Shown here: piece after piece, positions 27,030-36,725 of the stretch
Layout: each line of letters opens with the position of its first letter
How positions within the stretch are numbered: the first letter of the stretch is position 1
Origin: Pycnococcus provasolii
Taxonomy: Eukaryota > Chlorophyta > Pseudoscourfieldiophyceae > Pseudoscourfieldiales
NCBI GenBank assembly: GCA_049487715.1
Contig: CP150549.1
Span: forward strand, 434,001 to 498,000
Length of the DNA: 64,000 nucleotides
Direction: 5' to 3'
Notes under the pieces: generated by a model
The model's database searches: none
The model's input: only the letters and a program-made list of their open reading frames with translations
What the model was told of the DNA's origin: nothing
Program-made: the position numbers and the translations under genes

Positions 27030-29021
27030 TTAGTGCAAGCGGATTGTTGATGTGCGTAGATGCCGTGAAGCCACCCTGCCCGCCCCATTCATCGCTGCGC
27101 GCGGCTTCGGCGCACCGCGGCGCGCCGTGGGTGGCGTCCGCGGAGCTTGCTGTCGATGTTGTCTCCGTTGTTGTTGTGTTGCCTCCGGGAGGGCACTTGC
27201 CGCCGCCACGGATTTCTTCTGCGATGCTGACGCACCGGCGCCGTTGCCGTTCGCAAACACCGTCAGGTCGTCCATGGCGAGATCGTCCATGCCGAAGCCG
27301 TCGGAGCTCGCGTGAACGTTGACGGCACGCCCGGAAATGTCGCCCGCGCTGTTCATCCACTCCTCCTTCCACGCGAGAGCCTCCGGCGTTGAGCACGCGA
27401 TGGAGCGACCACGCGGCACTGTTGCGGAGGCGCTCTTCACCTTCTTGGCAAACTCCTCCTCGAAGATGCTGCGCAGCAGGTAGTACTCCTTGGTCTCCGG
27501 TGGATCGTCAGGGAAGCGCTCGGCACGTGCCGCGAACTGCTCGTCGGTTACCTCGTCCTCGGCGTACGCGCGCAGGCTGTCGACCCAGTCGTAGCCGACG
27601 CCGTCGCTGAACTGCTCCTTTTGCCTCCAGAGCACGTTCTCGGGAAGGTACGGGTTCTCCGGCGTGTCGAACGCCTTGCGCAGCACGTACTTCTCGAGCT
27701 TCGGGTGCACTCCGTCTGGCTTTTCGGACAAGTCGATCGTCTTTTCGTTCGGGTCGATGTTCATCATCTCATCGAGGAACACCTGGTCGAGGAACGGCAC
27801 CCTCGCCTCGATGCCCCATGCCATCGTCGCCTTGTTCGCGCGGTTGACGTCCCAAAGATGCAGGCGGCTCGTCTTTCGCACGCACTCGCGGTGAAACTCC
27901 TCGGCGCTCGGCGCTTCGTGGAAGTACAGGTAACCGCCGAGTGCCTCGTCGCTTCCCTCGCCGCTGAGCACCATCTTGATCCCCAGCGCCGCAATGCGCC
28001 GCGAGAGCAGGAACATGGGCACCGACGCGCGGCACTGCTCCCAGCTTTCGATGTGGTAGACGACGTCACGCAGCGCGTCGAGCGCTTCCTGCGCGGTGAA
28101 GTAGAACTCGTAGTGGTCGGTGCCCAGGAAGTCGGCAACCTCCCGCGCCGCGTCGAGGTCAGGAGCACCCTTGATTCCAATGACGAAGCTCTTGAGCGGC
28201 GGCATGTTGCGCGACGCCGCGACGCGGCAGGCGATGGACGACACGAGGCTTGAGTCGAGCCCTCCGCTCAGCAGCACGCCAAACGGCACTTCCGCCATGA
28301 ACCTCTTCTCCACCGCGGCGTGCAGCTTGTCGCGCAGCCGGGCGTGGTCCGCGGGCTTGTCGGGCACGTACGTTTCGTCGACGAGCCACCGTGGCTTGTA
28401 CCACTGCTCAAACTGCTTCGAGCCGTCCGCCTTCTGGACGAGGTAGTGCCCTGGCGGAAACGCCTCGAAGCTGTCGACTTCCTCGACGTCGTTGAACGAC
28501 TTCATCTCCGAGGAGACGAAGATGGCGTTCTCGTTCTCCGTTCCCGGGGCGCCGTACCCGATGTACATCGGGCTGATTCCCATGTGGTCGCGTCCGGCGT
28601 AGAACGTTCCGTCGCGGTGATCGTAGATGGCGACCGCGAACTTGCCGTCGAGCAGGGACGCCGTTTCGAATCCCTTCGCGAGGAAGAGCGGCCCGACGAC
28701 GGCGCTGTCGCTCGTGTAGTCGAGCCTGAGCCCGAACTCCTCCGCGAGCGCCTTGTGGTTGTAGAGCTCACCGTTGACGACCCAGCTGATGATGGGTTCA
28801 CCGTCCGCGTCGAATACGTGCATCGGCTGGTCACCCTCGCTCGTGATTCCGTTGAGCGCGAGTCGCTCGTGTCCGAGGAAGACGGTGTTGTCCGGCGTGC
28901 TGTACATGGCGGACCAGTCCGGCCCACGGTGTCTAATGTTCTTCGACATGGCTAGAAGCGCCTGCCTTCGCCGCGACGCGGACGCCGATAAAAAGCGGAT
29001 GGCCGCGACGATGCCACACAT
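27030..29021 (-). CDS. Asparagine synthetase (glutamine-hydrolysing)
   Basis: A 663-residue AsnB-type enzyme making asparagine from aspartate, ATP and glutamine, probably cytosolic. The start MCGIVAAI places the catalytic Cys at position 2 after Met removal, which fixes the start at 29021. The glutaminase half has SKNIRHRGPDWSAMY and VVNGELYNHKALAEEFG. The synthetase half has the pyrophosphate loop LLSGGLDSSLVSSIACR near 245-261 and LSGEGSDEALGGYLYFH near 350. VLWRQKEQFSDGVGYDWVDS is near the end. It is ~70-80 residues longer than plant enzymes because of a low-complexity Gln/Arg/Ala-rich C-terminal tail (from ~590) of unknown role. Confidence 0.96.
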   Translation of the reverse strand: MCGIVAAIRFLSASASRRRQALLAMSKNIRHRGPDWSAMYSTPDNTVFLGHERLALNGITSEGDQPMHVFDADGEPIISWVVNGELYNHKALAEEFGLRLDYTSDSAVVGPLFLAKGFETASLLDGKFAVAIYDHRDGTFYAGRDHMGISPMYIGYGAPGTENENAIFVSSEMKSFNDVEEVDSFEAFPPGHYLVQKADGSKQFEQWYKPRWLVDETYVPDKPADHARLRDKLHAAVEKRFMAEVPFGVLLSGGLDSSLVSSIACRVAASRNMPPLKSFVIGIKGAPDLDAAREVADFLGTDHYEFYFTAQEALDALRDVVYHIESWEQCRASVPMFLLSRRIAALGIKMVLSGEGSDEALGGYLYFHEAPSAEEFHRECVRKTSRLHLWDVNRANKATMAWGIEARVPFLDQVFLDEMMNIDPNEKTIDLSEKPDGVHPKLEKYVLRKAFDTPENPYLPENVLWRQKEQFSDGVGYDWVDSLRAYAEDEVTDEQFAARAERFPDDPPETKEYYLLRSIFEEEFAKKVKSASATVPRGRSIACSTPEALAWKEEWMNSAGDISGRAVNVHASSDGFGMDDLAMDDLTVFANGNGAGASASQKKSVAAASALPEATQQQRRQHRQQAPRTPPTARRGAPKPRAAMNGAGRVASRHLRTSTIRLH

Positions 29022-30161
29022 CTTATTAAAAACTACTATAAAAAAACTAAACTATAAAGCGAACCCAACGACACAAACACACACCCTACAAGAGCGAGAG
29101 GACGTGAGAATGGAATGCCTTGAATGGAGTGGAATGGCGAACTTCTTCTTTCTTCACAACAAGACGTTGTTTGGGAAGTGTTTCCGGATAGAAACAGAAC
29201 AGGGGGTCGGAAACGACTTTGAAGAATGGAAATGGAAGGCACCTACCTTTTTAGAGGGTGTCCCCTTCCCTTCCCTTTTTTTTATCATACGGCCCCGCAT
29301 GCGCGACGCGCCTTCAGGTGTCGGCCGACCGATTGGGGCACCCCAGGGGCCCCTGCTTGGGTCCGGCGGCAGACTTCTTTGTCGGCTGGGAAAAAAAAAC
29401 TAAAAAGTATCCTGACTCATTCTCATTGTGTGTTGGTCCCTGTGTCAGGTGCCTGTGTCTCGTGCGTTGTTGTCCCTGGGACGTGCGTCAACCACTATCC
29501 AGTATGTTGTGGATGAAGCAAGTGTCCAATTGCAGATAATAGAGTAGTGGGACAAGCTTTCTTCTCTTTTCGCTCTTGCTCTTCATCTGGAGTTGGTACG
29601 TACGTCCAGCTCTCAAACGCCGTCTTAAACGCGGCATGACCACTTCGTGTCCTCTCCACGCCCTTCACAAGGCGAAGAGACAGAACGACCCCCAAAAAAG
29701 GTGAAAAATAACTCCCGAATCCCGCTCCTGCCGCCCCATTTTCTGCAAACATGCGCACTTTGTGCACCTGCGTGTGCAAACGTGGAGCATCAGCCGGAGG
29801 GTCATCAGCCGCCCTATTCTGCTATTCCACGAACAAAACCCGTTCCTGTAGCGAGGTTCGATTTTCCTCCCGAAAAACGACGAATAACTCAGACAGCAAG
29901 AAACACAAGGCGAACATCACGTGATCAAAGCAAGGCCAGGATCCCTCTTAACCCCCAAACGACCCCCATGCAACGAAAAAACAATTCCCAACCCCCAAAA
30001 CAAACCCCCAAACGACGCCAAAAACGAAAAAGTGAAAAACCCTTTAACCCCGAAACGTTTGTACCCGAGTTTTTTTGAACCTTCGCGCGTCCCGCCTGCT
30101 TCGCCCCTCAAAACAAGGCACGCACACCGCGCATATTCCCGCCAATACCACTCGTTCCACT
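29022..30161. other. Divergent promoter region, asparagine synthetase / RPA3
   Basis: No convincing gene. A 143-codon open frame at 29647-30078 encodes mostly Pro/Lys/Arg/Gln from A- and C-rich DNA and is rejected. At ~29950-30062 the plus strand carries CCCCCAAAC, CCCCCAAAACAAACCCCCAA and TTTAACCCCGAAACG, the recurrent upstream motif, 100-210 bp before the RPA3 start. Around 29326-29352 is a GC-rich palindromic word (GGGGCACCCCAGGGGCCCCT). Confidence 0.5.
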
Positions 30162-30638
30162 ATGATCGACACCGCCGAGCCTCGTCCGTTCGTGAACGCC
30201 GCGCTCCTCCCGCGCTACGCGTCCAAAACCGTCCGTCTCGTCGGAAAAACGTCCTCAGGAGGAGGAGCAGCATCCTCAGGAGCAGACGCCGTTCTTCTCT
30301 CGGCGAGCGATGGCCAGACCGTGACTGTAAAAACGTGCGGGCCGACGTCGCCCTTCCTCAACAACACCGCGACGCAGTTTGTGGAGGTGGAAGGGGTCGT
30401 GGAGGCTGACGGTGGCGCGTGCTGTCTGCGTGAAGTCAAGACGACAAACTTTGGAGACAAGTTTGGTACGTGATAAATCACTCATCTTCTTTTTGGTTCT
30501 CCAACCTTCTTCCACTTTCGCTCACGTCACGTCATGCACACAACATCAAACGAACGAACAAACAAAACAATAGACATGGACACGCACAACGAGCTGTGCA
30601 AGCTGAGCAACGGCGACCACGCGGCACTCTTCCTGTAG
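30162..30638 (+). CDS. RPA3: Replication protein A 14-kDa subunit (RPA3), one intron
   Basis: Two exons, 30162-30465 and 30574-30638, separated by a 108-bp intron (GTACGTGA...CAATAG, phase 1), encode 122 residues, close to the family's usual ~107-121. It is the small OB-fold subunit of the single-strand DNA-binding RPA trimer used in replication and repair. The fold is suggested by RYASKTVRLVGKTSS, QTVTVKTCG, QFVEVEGVVEADGGACCLRE and, after the intron, DMDTHNELCKLSNGDHAALF. The join restores the C-terminal helix that pairs with RPA1/RPA2; without splicing the reading ends in the intron at ...KFGT. Confidence rests on fold pattern and length rather than one invariant motif. Confidence 0.72.
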
Positions 30639-30797
30639 GTGTATGCGTGTACCTGTGACGGACAGAAAAAAAAAAGACGCATATATACATATATATATAC
30701 ACCTTCCTCCCCCTGTTTTGTTTTTTTTTAAGACGAAAAAACGATACCACATTTGCTTCACGTATACATGTACATGATTCACTAGAATTACAACACT

Positions 30798-31277
30798 TCA
30801 CGACGACGAAGACGCACCCTGCCTGAATCCTTCGGCAAACTCCCGCACGGCATCACGGTAAGGCTGCAGTCCCGCCTTGTACAGCTCCGCGACCGCCGGC
30901 TTGATTCCTCTCTGCATAGCCGCGTTCGCCGTCGTCGCCGTCGCCGCCGCGGTATCCCGCGCCGCCTCCACGGATGCTTTCCTGAGTTCCGCATCAGCGT
31001 CACTTCCATGTTGCCGTCCTTGCGTCGTAGGTGAGTCAGAAGAGTTTGCGTCGTTCTGCTCAGGTCCCGCAGAACGCGCCGTGGACGGCTTTACCAAGTA
31101 GGGGTACAAGGATGTCGTGGCGAGATAGACTAGCGCAGCGCGTTTGAGCGCGTAGGCGTGCAGTCGCACGTGCGACATCCCTCCTGCCAAACGTTTCGGA
31201 ACCCCGCGAGCATCACAGGCCGTGTCGATCGCGGGAAGGGACGGCGGGAGTACGATTGCCCAGAGTCGCGCGAGCAT
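30798..31277 (-). CDS. Hypothetical small protein
   Basis: A 159-residue protein, not recognised. The N-terminus (LARLWAIVLPPSLPAIDTAC) is weakly hydrophobic and could be a membrane or organelle-targeting segment. A second moderately hydrophobic stretch is LKRAALVYLATTSLYPYLV (~45-63). The C-terminal half is Ala-rich and helical, with AVAELYKAGLQPYRDAVREF and a poly-Ser end. It lies between RPA3 (convergent) and CAND1 (divergent, 430 bp), with ordinary codon use. Position, an ATG start and a clear frame favour a real gene, perhaps a mitochondrial or plastid membrane-associated protein. Confidence 0.5.
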   Translation of the reverse strand: MLARLWAIVLPPSLPAIDTACDARGVPKRLAGGMSHVRLHAYALKRAALVYLATTSLYPYLVKPSTARSAGPEQNDANSSDSPTTQGRQHGSDADAELRKASVEAARDTAAATATTANAAMQRGIKPAVAELYKAGLQPYRDAVREFAEGFRQGASSSS

Positions 31278-31706
31278 GACGAATGAAAAGAAAGCAAAGA
31301 ACGAAAACGACTGTGAGGTGCAGTGGTACTATTGACAAGACACCTAAGGTTTTTATTATTAGCACATTAAGAGCACATGTTCCACATGTCGAAGACGTTA
31401 CCACGCACACGAACACGCACAATCAAGAAGAAGCCTGCTTTGTAGTTTGTGCTCGCTCGGACAAAGCAGACGTGAAGCAGAGGGAAAAAAAACCGTCCTG
31501 GGCAAACCCTTATTTTTTTCGTGTGTGTTTTGTTCATTCGCGTGCGTGCGGAGCAGGTTTTAATCCCCCCCCTTAGGCCTCCTCCGAGGTGTGCAAGTTC
31601 GCCTCATCTCTGCAGGCGAACTTCATTCATTCCGTCGAATCACTCGCTCACGTCATTTGTATTCTCCTTCTCGCCTCATTAATATTGTCAAGACAAATCA
31701 CAGATT

Positions 31707-34700
31707 ATGCCATCATCGGGATCCGTGAACAATAATGTGTCGTTCATGTCCATCCTCGACTCGTTCAGCAACAGCGACAAGGATATCCGGTACATGGGCG
31801 CGTCCGACTTACTCGCACTCCTCGAAAATAGGGGCGCCGCGCATTATGCGGATAACAACAACATCTCGGGCGGGAGATCGTCAGCGGCGAACGTGTCGTC
31901 AGGAGGAGGACGATCTTCCGCGCCCTCCTCAGCTCAAGCGGGTGGTGGGGCACAACTCCTCGACGCTGACACAGAACGCAGGCTCACGCGCGCTGTCCTC
32001 GACCAGCTCGACGATCCGTCCGGAGATGTCAGCAACTTAGTCGTGCGATGCCTGGGGCCGCTCGCACTCGTGATGCACGCGCAGAGAGTCGAAGAGCTCG
32101 CGAAAGGACTGTGCGACAAGCTGCTCAGCTCATCCGCAGACACGACGCGCGAAAACGGTGCGCTCGGACTCAAGTCTGTCGTTTCCGACATTGGCGCGGC
32201 GACGAACGCAGGCGCCGCCGCCACCGCAGTTGTGCAAGCTGCAGCACCGCGACTCTTCGCCTCACTTGCCACGGACGCAGGGACGGACGAGCGAACGCGC
32301 ACGGACGCACTCGACATCCTAGGTGCGTGCGCTCGCCACTTTGGACGCGCGCTCGCCACCGCGCACGCAGACTCCGCGTGCGACGTGCTGCTTCCCATCG
32401 CCGGAGGCGGAAAGTCCGTGGCGGCGCGAAAGCGTGCCGCGGCGTGCCTGGCGGCGATGTGCGCAAATCTTGCGCCGGACAACCTCGAGCGAGCGTGCCA
32501 GTCCGTGTGCGAAAGCCTGTCCAAAACGGCAACCGCCAAGCCGGGGTACGCAAGTGCTCTCGCAGCACTGTGCCGTGGCGCCAGCACAGCCAGCACGTCG
32601 TCCGCCAGCGCCACCACTGGCGCCAGCGCTGATACGTTCGAAGCCAACCCCTCCCTTGCACACGCACGCCGCGTCGGCGCGTCACTCGCACCCGCGGCTC
32701 GTGTGCTGCCCGCGCTCGTCATTAAACTGCGTGAGGATGCGTCATCAGAGGAGCTCGAGGAGATGGTCACGGCAATCGAGTGCTACATCGCCTGCTGCCC
32801 ACGCGACGCGGCGTCGTCCGGCGTGCTCGAAGAGGCGCTGTCGTGTGCGTCGAAAATGCTGCGCTACGACCCCAACTACACCGGGTACGGCGACGAAGAC
32901 GACGACGATGACGTCGAGGACATGGACGGCGACGGCGACGGCGACGACGACGACTACGGCAGCGACGACGACGACGCGTACAGCGATGACGACGACGGGA
33001 GCTGGAAGGTGCGCCGCGCCGCGGCGAGGGTGTGCCGCGCCGCAGCCGCCGCGGGACCTGCAGCGGCGCTTGGCGCTCTCGAGGCGTGCGGCAGGAGCCT
33101 GCGACGTGCTTTCGACGACAGAGACGAGGGCGTGCGCGTGGACGCAATGTCCGCGCATGCCGCGCTTATGCCGCAGGCTGCTCGCGCCGACGAGGCGAGC
33201 GCAGATCGCCTCGCGGTGACGACGCTTGTGACGCGCCTCGTTAAGCAGGCAATTGGCGACCCGAAGGCTCGTGGCGGCGGCATGGTTCGCGCGAGGGAGG
33301 CAGCCTTCCGCAGCCTCGGTGAGGTTGTTGCCGTACTCCCGCCTCTGTCGCCGAGCATCGGCCTTGCGCCCGGCGAGGTGGCTGAAGTGCTCGGCGCCGC
33401 AGTCGCATCGATCGGGACGTTCGCCGCCGCGTCGTTGGCAGCCACCGCATCGTCGTCCGTGGGACAGCAGTCTGCGACGCTTATCCTGTGCGTGATTGGG
33501 GTCGTGCGCTCACTACTTTCAGAGTTGCTGTCCGCGGCGCTATCCACAGATCCGTCGAGGGCAGCCGCGGCTGCGTCGCTCGTGCGATCAGATGGTGCCG
33601 TGAAGCAGCACATCGCATCGCTGGCTGATCACCTCGCCGCGCTCTCTCGCGATCGCTACTACAAGGTGGCGAGCGCGGCGCTGCATGCGCTCCGCTCGCT
33701 CGCGCTATGCATGAACGCGGAGGTGACCCTGCCGGGCAGCCCGCAAGGCGGCGAGCTTGACGCGGAGCTGGCTGGCAAGGTTGCACCGTCGCTCGCGTCT
33801 GCAGGACTTTCGCGACTTGTGGACGGTGCAGACGTGGACGTCGAGGTGAAGCTCGCGGCTGTGGACGTAATCGTGGCAACTCTCGTGCGACTTGGACCTT
33901 CCGCGCTCGCCGCTTCTGGCGACGCGGAAACGAGCGCAGACGCGCTGTACGCGTGCCTGCTGGACAAGGTTCAGAATGCTGAAAGCGTGCGCCTTGCGGC
34001 ACTTCGTGGCATCTGCTCCCTGCTCGCCAGCCGGAATGGCGTGGCGATTGTGCTGGCTGATCCTGCACGGCTTCCCTCCCTCGTTGGCACGTTAGCGGAA
34101 TTCCTCAAGAAGGCGAATCGCCGCATTTCCGTTGCCGCAATCATCGGCATCGAGCGGTGTGTGCAGCTGGCGCCGGTATCGGCGCTCTCCGCTCTTGCTG
34201 GAGGTGCTGAGGCGCCGGCGGTGTCGGCGTGCCGCGAGGCGAGCAAGGCGTGCCTCGGTGAGGTTGACATGCAGCTGACGCGACGCGCCCTGCAGATGCA
34301 GACGCGCGTTCTGTCGCGCACCTGCGAGCTTGCGGCCAGCGGCGACACCAAGGCGGCTGGTGCTGCCGCCGCGGGTGTTGCGAGCGCGGCGGAGCCGGAG
34401 CTGCGCCGCCTGCTCGCTGGCAGCGCGCTGCCCGGAGATGCCTCGGCAATGGAGGCTATTGCAAGCTTCTACGGAGCACTTGCCGCGGCGGAGCTCAGCT
34501 GCGCTGGATCCAAGGCGAAAGCGTGCGCAAAGGAACTACTCACGCGCTGTGACGGCCTCCTGTCCGCAGCATCCGGCTCCGGCGCTGCAGGCATGTCGTC
34601 TGGCGACGCGTCGCCTGCACCGGCATCGGCGTCGGGCGACTCCATCATGATCGATGCGCGCGGCGCCGCGGCAGCCTGCGCCGCTCGCTGCGCCTCGGCG

Positions 34701-36500
34701 TGTGGCGCTGCTGAGCTCGCCGAGCATGTGGCGAAGGCGGCGAAGCATGCGCAGAGCACCGCGGCGGGAGGAGCGGGTGCATCGTCCGGCTCGGGCATCG
34801 TCCAGGTGCTCCTGCTTGGGTATCTTGGATCTCACGTGGACCTTGCACGCCTCTGCGGGGGGAAGGGTGCCGACACCGCACCGTGGAGTGCACTCATGGC
34901 ATGCGTGGCAGACGGCGGCGACGAGGTGCGCCGCTGCGCGGCGAAGTGCCTGGGCATGATCGCGGCGGGAAGCCCCGAGGCGCTGCTCTCTGCGCTCCTC
35001 GGCGCGATCGATGCGGTGTGGCAGGAGGCGGAGGCTGAATCGTCAGCACCGGTGAGCAGCGCAAGCGGAGGCGGCGCCAAGGTGACGACTATCAGTGCCG
35101 CTGCTCGCACGGCTGGGCTGCTCGTCGGTGCTCTGCGCGACGTCGCGCGGCTGGTGCGCTGGGGCGACGTGCAGGCAGCTGCGCCGCTTAATCCAAGGGT
35201 TAGGGTTAACGGGTTAGGGTTAACCCTAACCCTAACCCAATCCAATCTGCTCCAGGACGCAGCGGCGGTGGCACTAGCTCCCAGCGCGCCATCTAAAGCT
35301 CTGCGAGAGCGCTTCGTTGAGAGCTTGGTGAAGTACTGCGCATCGTCGGACGAGGCGAGGCGCGCGACGGCGGCGGACGCTCTTGGCGTGCATGCGCTGC
35401 GCTCGCCGTCAGACGGCCTACCGGCTCTTGCCAGGCTGGCTGCTGATGGCAACGACGCGCGCGCGCGAGGTGGCGGCGCAATCGCGCTGCGCCACTTCGC
35501 CTTCGCCACAAGCCCAACTGCCGTGGCTGGCGTTGTGCGCGATGCCGACGATGCATGGTCGCGCGCCTCTCGGGCGGCGAGCGGTCCATTGCCTTCCGAG
35601 GAATGCCTTTTGCTCGTGGTGGCGGCTGCAGACATGTCGGGCAGCGCCGCACCTGCGCCGCTCGGAACGGCGGAGGCACCTTCCCATCTCCTCGTTTCGG
35701 CGGAGGATGTCGCCAAGGCGCTCGCACCCACGCCCGCGCTTCTTGGCGATTCGGCAAGCCACGAGGTGCGCCGTGCCGCGGCACTCCTCTTCGACGCTTG
35801 CGTGCGCGTGCACCTGAAGAAGTCGTCTTCACTGGCGTCGTCGGCGTCGGCCCACGTTGGCGACGGTGCGCCACCCACGGTCCTTCCGCTTGCCTGGTTC
35901 GACGCGTGCCAGCGCCCGCTCGTTGCACTGCTCACACCCCTCCCCGAGCTCGTGACCGTTGTTGACCTCGGGCCCTTCAAGCACCGCGTGGATGCGGGCG
36001 TGGAGATGCGCCGCGCGGCGTACGACGCGCTGCTGGCAATTTGCGATTGCAGGCGAGTGGGCGCGAACATGCTCGCGTGGGAAGAGCTTCTCACCGTGCT
36101 TGCCCAGGGTGTCGCGGAGGAAGCGCCTGAGGTGAAGCTCTCGGCGCACGCCCTCATCGTGAAGCTTTGCGGTCTCGTGCGCGCATGCTGGTGCCACGGC
36201 AACGATGCGCCGCGCGAGGCGGCACTTAAGGCGATGGAGTCGTACGCACCTGGACTCACGAAGACGCTGACCGCTCGCCTGCGCTCCGAGGCTGTAAAGC
36301 AAGAGGTGGACCGTCACGAGGAGATGATTGGCAGTTGCCTGAAGGCGATTGCGGCGCTTTCGCGCGTGGCGAGCAACGGCGGTGACTTCAGCGCGGAGGC
36401 TGGCAGGCTTCCTGCGTTCGCGAAGGTGCTTTCCATCTGCGAGACGACGCATGCGGTTCGCTACGCGCTTGAGCAGCAGCACGATCATGCTCATCAGTAA
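31707..36500 (+). CDS. CAND1: CAND1/TIP120, cullin-associated NEDD8-dissociated protein
   Basis: A HEAT-repeat protein of 1597 codons that exchanges F-box modules on cullin-RING ubiquitin ligases. The N-terminus (SILDSFSNSDKDIRYMGASD), VVRCLGPLALVMHAQRVEEL, the acidic stretch ending YSDDDDGSWKVRRAAARVC (~430-450) and the C-terminal DLGPFKHRVDAGVEMRRAAY followed by SEAVKQEVDRHEEM match CAND1 order. It is ~350 residues longer than usual (~1230), mostly through Ala/Ser/Gly-rich insertions between HEAT repeats. Bases 35169-35255 contain telomere-like repeats and could be either an 87-bp in-frame intron (GT...CAG) or exonised sequence. It shares an upstream region with the divergent small unknown gene. 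Confidence 0.93.
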   Translation: MPSSGSVNNNVSFMSILDSFSNSDKDIRYMGASDLLALLENRGAAHYADNNNISGGRSSAANVSSGGGRSSAPSSAQAGGGAQLLDADTERRLTRAVLDQLDDPSGDVSNLVVRCLGPLALVMHAQRVEELAKGLCDKLLSSSADTTRENGALGLKSVVSDIGAATNAGAAATAVVQAAAPRLFASLATDAGTDERTRTDALDILGACARHFGRALATAHADSACDVLLPIAGGGKSVAARKRAAACLAAMCANLAPDNLERACQSVCESLSKTATAKPGYASALAALCRGASTASTSSASATTGASADTFEANPSLAHARRVGASLAPAARVLPALVIKLREDASSEELEEMVTAIECYIACCPRDAASSGVLEEALSCASKMLRYDPNYTGYGDEDDDDDVEDMDGDGDGDDDDYGSDDDDAYSDDDDGSWKVRRAAARVCRAAAAAGPAAALGALEACGRSLRRAFDDRDEGVRVDAMSAHAALMPQAARADEASADRLAVTTLVTRLVKQAIGDPKARGGGMVRAREAAFRSLGEVVAVLPPLSPSIGLAPGEVAEVLGAAVASIGTFAAASLAATASSSVGQQSATLILCVIGVVRSLLSELLSAALSTDPSRAAAAASLVRSDGAVKQHIASLADHLAALSRDRYYKVASAALHALRSLALCMNAEVTLPGSPQGGELDAELAGKVAPSLASAGLSRLVDGADVDVEVKLAAVDVIVATLVRLGPSALAASGDAETSADALYACLLDKVQNAESVRLAALRGICSLLASRNGVAIVLADPARLPSLVGTLAEFLKKANRRISVAAIIGIERCVQLAPVSALSALAGGAEAPAVSACREASKACLGEVDMQLTRRALQMQTRVLSRTCELAASGDTKAAGAAAAGVASAAEPELRRLLAGSALPGDASAMEAIASFYGALAAAELSCAGSKAKACAKELLTRCDGLLSAASGSGAAGMSSGDASPAPASASGDSIMIDARGAAAACAARCASACGAAELAEHVAKAAKHAQSTAAGGAGASSGSGIVQVLLLGYLGSHVDLARLCGGKGADTAPWSALMACVADGGDEVRRCAAKCLGMIAAGSPEALLSALLGAIDAVWQEAEAESSAPVSSASGGGAKVTTISAAARTAGLLVGALRDVARLVRWGDVQAAAPLNPRVRVNGLGLTLTLTQSNLLQDAAAVALAPSAPSKALRERFVESLVKYCASSDEARRATAADALGVHALRSPSDGLPALARLAADGNDARARGGGAIALRHFAFATSPTAVAGVVRDADDAWSRASRAASGPLPSEECLLLVVAAADMSGSAAPAPLGTAEAPSHLLVSAEDVAKALAPTPALLGDSASHEVRRAAALLFDACVRVHLKKSSSLASSASAHVGDGAPPTVLPLAWFDACQRPLVALLTPLPELVTVVDLGPFKHRVDAGVEMRRAAYDALLAICDCRRVGANMLAWEELLTVLAQGVAEEAPEVKLSAHALIVKLCGLVRACWCHGNDAPREAALKAMESYAPGLTKTLTARLRSEAVKQEVDRHEEMIGSCLKAIAALSRVASNGGDFSAEAGRLPAFAKVLSICETTHAVRYALEQQHDHAHQ
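35169..35255 (+). repeat. Telomere-like inverted repeat inside CAND1 (possible in-frame intron)
   Basis: GGGTTAGGGTTAACGGGTTA, then GGGTTAACCCTAACCCTAAC (35198-35237), sit inside an otherwise Ala/Ser-rich coding region. Read through, it gives LNPRVRVNGLGLTLTLTQSN, unlike any HEAT repeat. The span starts GTGCAG and ends CTCCAG and is 87 bp, a multiple of three, so splicing it out would join VRWGD to DAAAVAL in frame. Both splicing and retention therefore give an open frame. Confidence 0.6.
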
Positions 36501-36725
36501 AGAAAAGAAGAGCACATTAACTACAGTAGTATAATAAGTCGGAATAAATCTATCTATCTGAACTCTCAATCAAATACTACATCTACCATGGTATGTGACA
36601 CGTTGAGGTCCTGGATTAGGGGATTGGTGACCTCGATCTGTTTTCCGGCGGCGGCTTGATACTCGTCGTCTTCATCAGCACTTCGTCAGCCGCGCTTGGC
36701 GGGTTGGCGATTCTGGGATCGACAA

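Noticed and set aside
29647-30078. 143-codon open frame upstream of RPA3
   Set aside because: Composition follows A/C-rich promoter DNA, with no domain-like segments, and it ends just before the RPA3 start region.
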